Of a stretch of 49,342 nt of DNA, positions 27,499 through 35,954 are shown in pieces (positions within the stretch are counted from its first letter, which is position 1; every line of letters begins with the position of its first letter). The stretch is taken from assembly GCA_943333505.2 (NCBI GenBank), contig CALQTN020000031.1, forward strand, positions 1 through 49,342, in the 5' to 3' direction. The notes below the pieces were generated by a model. It did not search any database and was not told where the DNA came from. It worked only from the letters and a program-made list of their open reading frames with translations. The DNA is from Asaia bogorensis (GTDB taxonomy: Bacteria > Pseudomonadota > Alphaproteobacteria > Acetobacterales > Acetobacteraceae). Position numbers and translations under genes: made by a program.

Positions 27499-28613
27499 CC
27501 CCTGAAGACGGTAGAACAATGGTTGCCGAGGCGTCAGCAAACGCATCGCGCAGCAAGCTGAAGCTGATCGATTGCGACGTGCACCACGCGCTGCGTTCGT
27601 CGAAGGACCTGTATCCCTACATGGCGACGCGCTGGCACGATCATATCGCCCAGTTCGGTCGCCGCCGCCCGGTGCCGTTCCTATCTTCGTCGCCCTATCC
27701 GAAAACCGCGCCCGCCTTATCGCGGACCGATTCCTGGCCGCCCAATGGCGGCCCCCCCGGGTCCGACCTCGGGTTTCTTCAGGAACAACTGCTCGACCGC
27801 TACAATATCGAATACGGCATGCTGCATTTGCTGATGAGCGGCATGGATGAACGCAACCAGGATTTGGGCAACGCCCTGTGCTGCGCCATCAATGACTGGC
27901 AGTACGAGCATTGGACGCAAAAGGACAAGCGGCTCAAAGCGGCAATCGTGGTGCCGGGCGAAGATGCCGTCGCCGCGGTAAAGGAAATCGAGCGCTGGGC
28001 CGGCAACCCTGATTTCTGCCAGATCAGTATGGTCACCCATAGCATCGAGCCGCTCGGGCGCCGTCGCTACTGGCCGATCTACGAAGCGGCGCAGGCGCAT
28101 AGCCTGCCGATTGGGCTGCATAGCTCGGGCACGAATGGCCATGCGGTCACCAGCGCCGGCTGGTGCAGCTACTATGTCGAGGAACAGCACAACGTCGCGC
28201 TGTCGCAGCAGAACCTCGCCATTTCGCTGGTCTGCGAGGGCGTGTTCGAACGCTTCCCAGCGCTCAAGGCGGTGGTCATCGAGGCTGGTTTTGTCTGGGT
28301 GCCATCGGTGTGCTGGCGCCTGGATCAGCATTGGGCGCGGATGCGCGGCGAGGTGCCGCATCTGACCAAAAAGCCGTCCGAGTATTTCCGCAGCAATCTC
28401 TGGTATTCGAGCCAACCGGCGGACGAGCCAGAAAATCCGCAACATCTCCGCCAGATCATCGATTGGCTCGGCTGGGACCGGCTGATGTTCGCCACCGACT
28501 ATCCGCATTGGGACATGGACAATCCGGAACACGCCTTCAAGTTCCGCATGACCGAGGCTGAACAAGTCCAGGTTTTCGCCGAAAACGCCCGCTCTGTTTA
28601 TAAATTGGCCTGA
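27495..28613 (+). CDS. amidohydrolase 2 family protein (ACMSD-like), second of pair
   Basis: 372 aa paralogue of the preceding enzyme, with the same DCDVH motif (D26, D28, H30), LPIGLHSSGTNGH in mid-barrel and MFATDYPHWDMD near the end. The start is firmly set by AAGGAGG seven bases before an ATG that overlaps the upstream stop. The two proteins are clearly related along their whole length, so they may form a heteromer or act on successive intermediates; both are inference. A Rieske protein gene begins three bases after the stop. Confidence 0.88.
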   Translation: MTPEDGRTMVAEASANASRSKLKLIDCDVHHALRSSKDLYPYMATRWHDHIAQFGRRRPVPFLSSSPYPKTAPALSRTDSWPPNGGPPGSDLGFLQEQLLDRYNIEYGMLHLLMSGMDERNQDLGNALCCAINDWQYEHWTQKDKRLKAAIVVPGEDAVAAVKEIERWAGNPDFCQISMVTHSIEPLGRRRYWPIYEAAQAHSLPIGLHSSGTNGHAVTSAGWCSYYVEEQHNVALSQQNLAISLVCEGVFERFPALKAVVIEAGFVWVPSVCWRLDQHWARMRGEVPHLTKKPSEYFRSNLWYSSQPADEPENPQHLRQIIDWLGWDRLMFATDYPHWDMDNPEHAFKFRMTEAEQVQVFAENARSVYKLA

Positions 28614-28616
28614 GCG

Positions 28617-29030
28617 ATGGCACGTCATATCATTGCTGCCGCCGGGGAAATCCCCCCCGGCGGCCGTAAGCTGGTGACCGTCAGGGGCCGGGAGATCGGT
28701 GTATTCAACCGTGACGGCGAATATTTCGCCCTGCTCAATCGCTGTCCGCACCAGGGCGCGGAATTGTGTAAGGGCACGCTGATTGGCCTTGCGACATCAA
28801 CCGGCCCTGGCAATTTCGAACTGACCCGACATGGCGAGATGCTGAAATGCCCCTGGCATGGCTGGGAATACGACATCCGCACCGGCCAATCGTGGTGCGA
28901 TCCTAACGATACCAAGGTGCGGGCATATCCGGTGACGGTTGAACATGGCGAGACCCTGGTCAAAGGCCCATATGTCGCCGAAACATTCCAAGTTGAGATC
29001 GAGCAGGATTATGTCGTGATCGACGTCTGA
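28617..29030 (+). CDS. small Rieske [2Fe-2S] protein
   Basis: 137 aa, a single Rieske domain. Cluster ligands are C43 and H45 in RCPHQGAEL and C78 and H81 in CPWHGWEYD. This size matches the ferredoxin of multicomponent dioxygenases or a stand-alone electron carrier. No oxygenase alpha subunit or reductase gene is in the window, so its partner is unknown. It sits between the amidohydrolases and the first importer and is probably co-transcribed with both. Confidence 0.92.
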   Translation: MARHIIAAAGEIPPGGRKLVTVRGREIGVFNRDGEYFALLNRCPHQGAELCKGTLIGLATSTGPGNFELTRHGEMLKCPWHGWEYDIRTGQSWCDPNDTKVRAYPVTVEHGETLVKGPYVAETFQVEIEQDYVVIDV

Positions 29031-29124
29031 TCGCTTGGAATTCCCGATGCGGTCCGCTAGGGTACTGCAGCATCGCGACGTAACCGGCACGAAAAGCTGG
29101 AGCGCATGCCAAGGGGAGGCAAAT

Positions 29125-30204
29125 ATGCGGACCGGGTTCATACTCTATTCCATGCTCGGCTTGACGCTCGCGAGCGTTGGCCTGTTGGCGCCTTCAGCGG
29201 CCAGTGCCGCGTCCTGCGCCGCACCGCGCCAGATGGACGGCTTCAAGACTTGCGCTGACGTCGCCAAAGCGGAACTTGAAGGCGCTGTCACCTTCTACAC
29301 CACCGACCCCGAGGCTGGTTCGGCGCAGGTGATGGACGATTTCAACAAGATGTTCCCCAAGATCAAGCCGAGTTTCATCCGCCTCCAGGCTGGCAATCTC
29401 TACGCCAAGCTTGCCGCTGAGCGGCAGGCCAAGTCCTACATGGTCGATGTGATGGCGATCTCGGAAATGACCTTCGCCACCGATCTGCAGCGCAAGGGCG
29501 GCTATCTTCAGTACGACTCCCCCGAACTGCCGGCCTATCGCGCCGATTTCAAAAGCAAGCCGGAAGGCTTCTGGGCCTGGGGCTCGCTCATCGTTGCTGG
29601 CATTGCCTATAACCCGGCGCTGATCCCCGCCGCCGAGGTGCCGACTAACTGGACCGATATGGCTTTGCCGCGTTGGGATGGGGTGATGAACCTCAAGCTA
29701 TCAACATCAGGCTTGCAACATGGCACCTGGTATCGGCTGCGTCAGCTCTACGGCAATGATTACTGGCCCAAGGTCGCCGACAACAAGCCGCGCGCCTTCG
29801 ATAGCTACGTCCAGCAATTCGACCGGATGGTGAACGGCCAGGATAAGGTCGTGCACACTGCGCAATATTCTGGCTACCTGCAATTTAAGGCCAAGGGCGC
29901 CAAGCTGGGCTTTGTGTTCCCCAAGGATGGGCTGTTCGTGGGCCAGCAGATCTACGGGGTGATCGCCGATGCGCCACACCCGGAAGCTGCCAAGCTGTTC
30001 TACGATTGGGCGATGGGCAAGCCGGGGCAGATCTCGATCCAGAACGCGCATTTCCTGTCATCGCCGCGCACCGACACACCGCCCCCTCCTGGCGGCGTCG
30101 CCACTGCCGACATGAAGCTGTTGTTTATCGAGGACTGGGACGACTACCTGAAATCCCGCCCGGCCTTCGTCAAGGATTGGGACCGTATGGTCGGGATGCG
30201 CTGA
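29125..30204 (+). CDS. ferric/polyamine-type ABC substrate-binding protein, system 1
   Basis: 359 aa periplasmic binding protein of the extracellular solute-binding family with Fbp-like architecture. The signal peptide runs to ASAASC, and two Cys near the mature N-terminus (CAAPRQMDGFKTC) could form a disulfide. The core pattern EGAVTFYTTDPEAGSAQVM and AAERQAKSYMVDVMAIS fits binding proteins for iron, phosphonates or small organic anions. The start follows AAGGGGAGGCAAAT. It is followed by its permease (16 bp) and ATPase. Linkage to amidohydrolases makes an organic ligand more likely than iron (inference). Confidence 0.87.
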   Translation: MRTGFILYSMLGLTLASVGLLAPSAASAASCAAPRQMDGFKTCADVAKAELEGAVTFYTTDPEAGSAQVMDDFNKMFPKIKPSFIRLQAGNLYAKLAAERQAKSYMVDVMAISEMTFATDLQRKGGYLQYDSPELPAYRADFKSKPEGFWAWGSLIVAGIAYNPALIPAAEVPTNWTDMALPRWDGVMNLKLSTSGLQHGTWYRLRQLYGNDYWPKVADNKPRAFDSYVQQFDRMVNGQDKVVHTAQYSGYLQFKAKGAKLGFVFPKDGLFVGQQIYGVIADAPHPEAAKLFYDWAMGKPGQISIQNAHFLSSPRTDTPPPPGGVATADMKLLFIEDWDDYLKSRPAFVKDWDRMVGMR

Positions 30205-30220
30205 TCCGGTTGGCGACTAA

Positions 30221-31924
30221 ATGACCCGAACTGACCAACCCGGCCGCCCGGACCGGCGGCTGGGGCGCTACATGGTTGTCCCCGCGGTGATGCTCACCGT
30301 CGGGCTGATGGTGGCGTATCCGGTGTTCTTCCTGATCACTGAAGCGCTGAATGTTGGCGAACCCGGGGTGTTCCCGCCCGATGCGCTCGGGCTTGGCAAT
30401 TTCATCGACATGATCGATGACGCGAAAGTGTTGTGGAACACCGCCTTCGTCGCCGGCATTTCAACCTTGATGGCAGTCGGCATCGGGCTGGTGCTGGCGT
30501 GGATCCTGACCCGGACGGCGATCCCGTGGCGCGGCCAGCTGGAACGGCTGATGGAGTTGCCGTATTATATGACGCCTTTGGTCGGCGCGCTGGCCTGGGG
30601 TGTGCTGGCCAGCCCGAAGACCGGCTTCATCAACCAGGCTTGGCGTTTCACTGGTGGTGCCGGCGATCTGGTGGATATTTACTCCCCCTGGGGCATCGCC
30701 TGGGTGATGGCGCTGTTCGAGGGCACGGTGGCCTTCGTGATGATCTCGGCGGCGATGAAGTCGATGGACCCCTCGCTCGAAGAAAGTGCGCGGGTGATGG
30801 GCGCCGGCAAGTTGCGCACCGCGCTCACCATCACTTTTCCGATGATCCTGCCGGGTATTCTAAGTGCAACGATTTTTGTCTTTGCCGAAATGCTGAGCGC
30901 GTTTGCCGCCGCTTTCGTGCTCGGCATTCCAGGCCGTTTCGTCGTGGTGACTACGGCCATCTGGCAGGCGACATCCGCCTACCCCCCCGAATATGGCCGG
31001 GCGGCGGCGATGGGGCTGTGTTTATTCGTAGTGCTGGCGGTGGCGATTGGGTTGGCGCGGTTGATTTTGCGCAAAGGCAGCCATGCCACCATCACCGGCA
31101 AGGCGTTCCGCCCGCGCCCGATGCGGCTCGGCCGGCGCGGCTGGTATCTGGCGGCTGTGTGCTGGATTTACTTGTTCCTCGCGGTGATCTTGCCACTGGG
31201 TGCGCTGCTGCTGACCTCCTTCCAGCGTTTCGCCACGGTGATATTTGCCGACATGCAGTTCACTTTGCAGAATTACGTCGTGGCGTTCCGGGTCGGTGCG
31301 ATCGGCTCGGCGCTGACCAATAGTCTGATGCTCGGGGTCATCGTTGCCACGATCGGGTCGTTGCTGGTGGGCGTGCTGGTGTGGATTATCTACCGGTCGC
31401 GGGCGCCAGGCCGGGCCCTGGTCGAGTACGTGGTGATGTTCCCGCAAGCTGTGCCACGGCTGGTGTTCGGCCTCGGGTTGCTCTGGGCCTGGCTGGTGAT
31501 CCCGATCCCGATCTACGGCACGCTATGGCTGCTCGGCATCGCCTATCTCACCGTACTATTGCCGCTTGGCTTGCGCACCTTGGCTGGGGTGGTGGTGCAA
31601 ATCGACCGCAGCCTTGAAGAATGTGCCAGGGTCTGCGGCGCATCCTGGCTGTATCAGATGCGTACCGTGACCTTGCCGCTGCTGCGGCCCGGCATTGTCG
31701 CGGCCTGGCTGCTGATCTTCATTTCGTCGGTGCGCGAACTTGGCGCCTCGATCTTCCTGATGAGCGCGACTTCCAAGGTGATTGCCCCAGCAATCGTCAA
31801 TTCCTGGCTCACATCGAGCACTGAACTCTCAGCTGCGATGGCCCTGCTGCAGACCGTGTGCGTGTTTGTCGCCGTGGTCTTCCTGTTCCGTATCACCCGC
31901 CGTTTTTCCGGAGACCCAGCTTGA
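30221..31924 (+). CDS. ABC permease, fused two-domain (FbpB type), system 1
   Basis: 567 aa with about 12 membrane helices: two permease domains in one chain, as in FbpB. Each half carries an EAA loop for docking the ATPase: LEESARVMGAGKLRTALTI in the first and LEECARVCGASWLYQM in the second. The first helix begins near residue 17 (YMVVPAVMLTVGLMVAYPV). The stop overlaps the TTG start of the ATPase gene, giving translational coupling. Confidence 0.93.
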   Translation: MTRTDQPGRPDRRLGRYMVVPAVMLTVGLMVAYPVFFLITEALNVGEPGVFPPDALGLGNFIDMIDDAKVLWNTAFVAGISTLMAVGIGLVLAWILTRTAIPWRGQLERLMELPYYMTPLVGALAWGVLASPKTGFINQAWRFTGGAGDLVDIYSPWGIAWVMALFEGTVAFVMISAAMKSMDPSLEESARVMGAGKLRTALTITFPMILPGILSATIFVFAEMLSAFAAAFVLGIPGRFVVVTTAIWQATSAYPPEYGRAAAMGLCLFVVLAVAIGLARLILRKGSHATITGKAFRPRPMRLGRRGWYLAAVCWIYLFLAVILPLGALLLTSFQRFATVIFADMQFTLQNYVVAFRVGAIGSALTNSLMLGVIVATIGSLLVGVLVWIIYRSRAPGRALVEYVVMFPQAVPRLVFGLGLLWAWLVIPIPIYGTLWLLGIAYLTVLLPLGLRTLAGVVVQIDRSLEECARVCGASWLYQMRTVTLPLLRPGIVAAWLLIFISSVRELGASIFLMSATSKVIAPAIVNSWLTSSTELSAAMALLQTVCVFVAVVFLFRITRRFSGDPA

Positions 31925-33006
31925 CCGATAGCGACCAGCGGATCGAAATCGAAGACCTCGTGGTCAATTATGGTGATGTGCGGGCGGTTGACCGGGTGAG
32001 CCTGTCGGTCAAGCGCGGCGAACTGGTGACCCTGCTCGGGCCATCGGGCTGCGGCAAGACCACCACCTTGCGCGCCGTCGCCGGCCTCGAAGATCCGTCC
32101 GGTGGGGTCATCCGGGTCAACGGGCGGACGGTTTATTCGTCTGCCAAGCGGCGCAACATGCCAGCCGAAAAGCGCGGCGTGTCGATGGTGTTCCAGTCCT
32201 ACGCGATCTGGCCGCATATGACGGTGTTCGACAACGTCGCCTACGGTTTGAAAGTGCGCAATGTCGGCAAAGCCGAGATCGCCGAGAACGTCCATCGCGT
32301 GCTCGATCTGGTGCAGATGCGGCAATACGCCGATCGCCCATCATCGAAACTATCCGGCGGCCAGCAGCAGCGGGTCGCGGTGGCGCGTGCCATTGCGTTC
32401 TCGCCCGAGGTGCTGCTGTTCGACGAACCGCTCTCCAATCTCGATGCCAAATTGCGGGTGACGATGCGGGTCGAACTGCGCGAATTGCAGAAGCGCCTGG
32501 GGATCACCGCGCTCTACGTCACCCATGACCAGGAGGAGGCACTGGCGATCTCGGACCGGGTGATCGTGATGAACGGCGGCCGGATCGAGCAGATCGACAC
32601 GCCGGAGGAAATCTACCGCCACCCCGGCAGCCTGTTCGTCGCCGAGTTCGTCGGCAATGCCAATGTGATCGAAGGCCAGGCCGAAACCGCCCCCGGCCCC
32701 GATGGATCGCTGGGCTTTCGGACCGCAAGCGGGCAGATGCTGCGCGTTGCGGCAGGCCGGAATGCCAGCGGCCAGGCGGTGGCATTGCAGGCGGCGTATA
32801 TTGACCTGTTCCCGTCGGGCCGGACCGATGTGCCCAACGCAATCGCCGGGACAATCCATCGCCGGATGTTCCATGGTGATTTCATCCAATACGTGGTGGA
32901 CTGGCCGTGCGGGCAATTGCTGGTGCGCCGGCCACCCAATGATCTGTTCGCTGAGGGCAGTGCGGTGGTGGTGTCATTCGCGCCGGAATATTGCGTGCTA
33001 CTGTAG
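31921..33006 (+). CDS. ABC transporter ATPase, system 1
   Basis: 361 aa. Walker A is GPSGCGKTTT, signature LSGGQQQR, Walker B LLFDEPLSNLD, and the switch His is in YVTHDQEEA; a C-terminal TOBE-like regulatory domain follows from about residue 285. The frame is open upstream, but homology begins with a TTG overlapping the permease stop, after TTTTCCGGAGACCC, so TTG is taken as the start. The last codons and the stop fall inside a 13 bp tandem repeat, so copy number there would not change the protein end. Confidence 0.92.
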   Translation: MTDSDQRIEIEDLVVNYGDVRAVDRVSLSVKRGELVTLLGPSGCGKTTTLRAVAGLEDPSGGVIRVNGRTVYSSAKRRNMPAEKRGVSMVFQSYAIWPHMTVFDNVAYGLKVRNVGKAEIAENVHRVLDLVQMRQYADRPSSKLSGGQQQRVAVARAIAFSPEVLLFDEPLSNLDAKLRVTMRVELRELQKRLGITALYVTHDQEEALAISDRVIVMNGGRIEQIDTPEEIYRHPGSLFVAEFVGNANVIEGQAETAPGPDGSLGFRTASGQMLRVAAGRNASGQAVALQAAYIDLFPSGRTDVPNAIAGTIHRRMFHGDFIQYVVDWPCGQLLVRRPPNDLFAEGSAVVVSFAPEYCVLL

Positions 33007-33039
33007 CGTGCTACTGTAGCGTGCTACTGTAGCGTGCTA
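32993..33039 (+). repeat. 13 bp tandem repeat at the end of the ATPase gene
   Basis: GCGTGCTACTGTA occurs three times head to tail (32993-33005, 33006-33018, 33019-33031), followed by GCGTGCTA (33032-33039). The first unit carries the ATPase stop TAG at 33004-33006, so extra units add only untranslated sequence between the two transporter systems. Confidence 0.95.
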
Positions 33040-33088
33040 TTCTGGCCGCGGATTTAGGCCGGCGTCAGCCGACCATTGAGAGGACATA

Positions 33089-34135
33089 ATGATGCAACCG
33101 TTGAAACGGATCCTGCATGGCGTGGCCGTTGCCACATTGTTGCTTGCCCCCGGTTCGCTATCCGCCGCCGGTGCCGATGCGGCGCTGATTGCTGCTGCCA
33201 CCAAGGAAGGCGCGCTGGTCTGGTACAGCACCCTGATCGTCAATCAGATAACCCGTCCGTTGGCGTTGGCCTTCGAGAAGAAATACCCTGGCATCAAGGT
33301 GCAATATTCCCGTGCCACCAGCAGCGACGTGGCGTTGAAAATCACCAACGAAGCGCGGGCCGGGCGCATTCAGGCTGATGTCTTCGATGGCACCAACACC
33401 ATCGACCCGCTGCAGGATGCCGGGCTGGTTGAGCCCTATCTCGTCGAGGCTGCCAAGTCCTACCCCCAGGACTACCGAGACAAAGCCGGGCTGTGGACGA
33501 CGATGAACGTCTATTTTCTCACCGTCGGCTATAATACCGACTTGGTGAAAGGCGCCGACATCCCCAAGACCTATGAAGATCTGCTCAATCCAAAATGGGC
33601 GGGCAAGATGGCGTGGACCACCGACCCGACATCGTCCGGCCCGCCGGGCTTCATCCAGAACATCCTGGCCGTGAAAGGCCGCGAAAAGGGGATGGAATAT
33701 CTGACCAGGTTCGCCGCCCAGAAGCCGGTGAATATCCCCGCATCGCAGCGCGTGGTGCTCGATAAGGTGATCGCCGGTGAGTTCCCGATCGGATTGATGA
33801 TTTTCAACCACCATGTCGCGATCAGTGGCGAAAAAGCCGCGCCTGCGGCCTGGGCGCGGACCGAACCGCTGGTGGCGACCGCCAATCTACTCAGCATCGT
33901 CAAAGGCGCGCCGCACCCGAACGCTGCCAAGCTGTTCGTCGAATACGTGCTGTCCGAGGAAGGCCAGAAAGAAGTCGCCAAGGCTTACTACCTGCCGGCA
34001 CATCCTGCGGTTCATGCAACCGTCCCCGAGCTGAAGCCGCTGCAGGGCAAGTTTGAGGCCCGCACTGTCACCCCCGATATGGCGCGCGCCGGGATCGATG
34101 AGTGGACGACGCTTTACCAGACCATGTTCCGTTAG
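33089..34135 (+). CDS. ferric/polyamine-type ABC substrate-binding protein, system 2
   Basis: 348 aa. Signal peptide MMQPLKRILHGVAVATLLLA, ending at about LSAAGA. The mature part has the Fbp-like EGALVWYSTLIVNQITRPL and QADVFDGTNTIDPLQDAGL, and IVKGAPHPNAAKLFVEYVLS near the C-terminus. AGAGGACATA lies before two adjacent ATGs, either of which could start it. It belongs with the following permease and ATPase; 121 bp with a strong hairpin lie between it and the permease. It is a different subfamily member from the system 1 binding protein. Confidence 0.9.
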   Translation: MMQPLKRILHGVAVATLLLAPGSLSAAGADAALIAAATKEGALVWYSTLIVNQITRPLALAFEKKYPGIKVQYSRATSSDVALKITNEARAGRIQADVFDGTNTIDPLQDAGLVEPYLVEAAKSYPQDYRDKAGLWTTMNVYFLTVGYNTDLVKGADIPKTYEDLLNPKWAGKMAWTTDPTSSGPPGFIQNILAVKGREKGMEYLTRFAAQKPVNIPASQRVVLDKVIAGEFPIGLMIFNHHVAISGEKAAPAAWARTEPLVATANLLSIVKGAPHPNAAKLFVEYVLSEEGQKEVAKAYYLPAHPAVHATVPELKPLQGKFEARTVTPDMARAGIDEWTTLYQTMFR

Positions 34136-34240
34136 AGCGTGATCCGTTGAAGTTGCATCAGCAGACACGCTCTAGAGTCTTGTGTTCAAGATCATCTTTA
34201 TCCGTTCAATCGAAGCCGATTGAACGGATAAAGATGATCT
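34133..34240. repeat. REP-like palindromic element with a 24 bp perfect hairpin
   Basis: Two inverted repeats lie between the binding-protein and permease genes. The first pairs TAGAGCGTG (34133-34141) with CACGCTCTA (34166-34174). The second is a perfect 24 bp stem (34189-34212 with 34217-34240) around the loop AAGC; its left arm runs AGATCATCTTTATCCGTTCA and then ATCG. The first arm overlaps the binding-protein stop. A related AGAGCGTGAT element is at 44.5 kb. An RNA hairpin here would protect upstream mRNA or limit read-through to the permease. Confidence 0.9.
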
Positions 34241-34256
34241 AGCCGGAGCGATACTG

Positions 34257-35951
34257 GTGCGGCGGCTGCTGGACCCTCGTTTTCTGACATCGCTAATCGT
34301 CGGTGCCATTCTGGCGGCCCTGATGTTGCCGCCGCTGGTCATGCTGGTGCAGGGCAGCGTGCTCGGTATCGCCGCTCCGGGCGCTCCCAGTTTCTGGACG
34401 TTCGCGCATTTCCGCGATCTGTTCACCGCGCATCGTGGGCTGGAAACGATGACCAACAGCGTGGTGTTTGCTGGCGGAAGTACATTTCTGTCGCTGTTGA
34501 TCGGCGGCGTGATGGCGTGGCTGGTGGAGCGCACCAATGCGCCGTTGCGCTGGCTGGCCTGGGTGGCAACGGTGATCTCGTTGGGAACACCCTACGTGCT
34601 GCATGTGGTGGCGTGGCTGTTTCTGCTCGGGCCAGTCGGGCCGTTCAGCGATCTCTATCGGATGCTTGGCGGTAGCGGCAATCTTGTCCAGGTCCAATCG
34701 ATGTGGGGGATGATCCTGATTGAGGGCTTCCTTTGGTCGCCGCTGGTTTTTCTCCTGCTCGGTTCCACTTTCCGCGCCGCCAATGCCGACATGGAGGAAG
34801 CCGCCCGCACCTCGGGTGCCACTGTGCTGCAGACGGTGTGGCGGATCTCCATTCGGCTCGCCATGCCGGCAATTCTGGCGTTGGCGTTGTTCGTGTTCAT
34901 CCGCGCCATTGGGGCCTTTGAAGTCCCTGCACTCGTCGGCATCCCGAGCCGGATCTATGTGCTGACCACTGCCGTCTATGACAGCATGACCAAGATGCCA
35001 CCCAATCTCGGCTATGCCTCAGCTTTCGCGGTGGTGATGGTGGTGCTGGTCTCGGTGCTGCTGCATTTTTACAGCAAGCTTTCCGCCAGCGCCGAGAAAT
35101 ATCAGTCCGTCACCGGCAAAGGCTACCGCCCGCGCCCGTTCGACCTCGGCGCCTGGCGTTGGGCGGCGGGCGGATTGATCCTGCTGAACTTCCTGGTGGT
35201 TCTGGTGCTGCCCTTGCTGGCCTTGTTGTGGCTGTCGCTGCAACCTTATTCGCGCGGTTTCAGCCTGGCCGGTTTGAAATCGCTCACTGCGGATAATTAT
35301 CGCGCCGTGATCGAGGCACCGAACTACCTCGAACTCGCGCTCAACAGCCTCATCGTTGCCGCCGGGGCAGCCAGCGTCATCATGCTGCTGGCAGCTTTTG
35401 CCGGCTGGATTGCCGCGCGTCGCGGGCCGGGCGGGCGGACCCTCGACCAGCTTGCGATGCTGTCGCTGGTGTTCCCCGGAATCGTGCTTGGCGTCGCGGT
35501 GATGGAAGTCTATCTCCGGGTGCCGCTGCCAATCTACGGCACACTGTGGATCATCGGCATCGCCTATGTCATCCGCTTCATGCCGTTCGGGATGCGCTAT
35601 GTTTATGCGGGCGTGTTGCAATTGCATATCGAACTGGAAGAAGCTGCCGGGGTGTCCGGCGCCGGTTATCTTACGGTGCTGCGGCGCATCGTTGCCCCCT
35701 TGCTGACCCCGGCGATGGTGGCTGGCTGGCTGTTCATCTTCCTGATCGCCAACAAGGAATTGGCCATCGCGGTGCTGCTCGCCAGCCCGGGATCGCAGGT
35801 CGCGGCGGTGGCGGTGTTCGACCTCTGGGTGAACGGGCAGGGCGGTGAGCTTGCCGCGTTCGGCCTGCTCTGGACGGTGCTGATGACCGGCGTCGCCTTC
35901 CTGTTCTTCTTCCAGTCCCGCCGCGGCGGGACCGACATCTACGGGAACTGA
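34257..35951 (+). CDS. ABC permease, fused two-domain (FbpB type), system 2
   Basis: 564 aa with about 12 membrane helices. The EAA loops are MEEAARTSGATVLQTVWRIS in the first half and LEEAAGVSGAGYLTVLRRI in the second. It starts at a GTG following CCGGAGCGATACTG, right after a 24 bp perfect hairpin that separates it from the binding-protein gene. It is a paralogue of the system 1 permease. The ATPase gene starts 3 bp after the stop. Confidence 0.92.
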   Translation: MRRLLDPRFLTSLIVGAILAALMLPPLVMLVQGSVLGIAAPGAPSFWTFAHFRDLFTAHRGLETMTNSVVFAGGSTFLSLLIGGVMAWLVERTNAPLRWLAWVATVISLGTPYVLHVVAWLFLLGPVGPFSDLYRMLGGSGNLVQVQSMWGMILIEGFLWSPLVFLLLGSTFRAANADMEEAARTSGATVLQTVWRISIRLAMPAILALALFVFIRAIGAFEVPALVGIPSRIYVLTTAVYDSMTKMPPNLGYASAFAVVMVVLVSVLLHFYSKLSASAEKYQSVTGKGYRPRPFDLGAWRWAAGGLILLNFLVVLVLPLLALLWLSLQPYSRGFSLAGLKSLTADNYRAVIEAPNYLELALNSLIVAAGAASVIMLLAAFAGWIAARRGPGGRTLDQLAMLSLVFPGIVLGVAVMEVYLRVPLPIYGTLWIIGIAYVIRFMPFGMRYVYAGVLQLHIELEEAAGVSGAGYLTVLRRIVAPLLTPAMVAGWLFIFLIANKELAIAVLLASPGSQVAAVAVFDLWVNGQGGELAAFGLLWTVLMTGVAFLFFFQSRRGGTDIYGN

Positions 35952-35954
35952 TCC

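Noticed and set aside
32993-33039. CRISPR array
   Set aside because: The 13 bp units are directly adjacent with no spacers.
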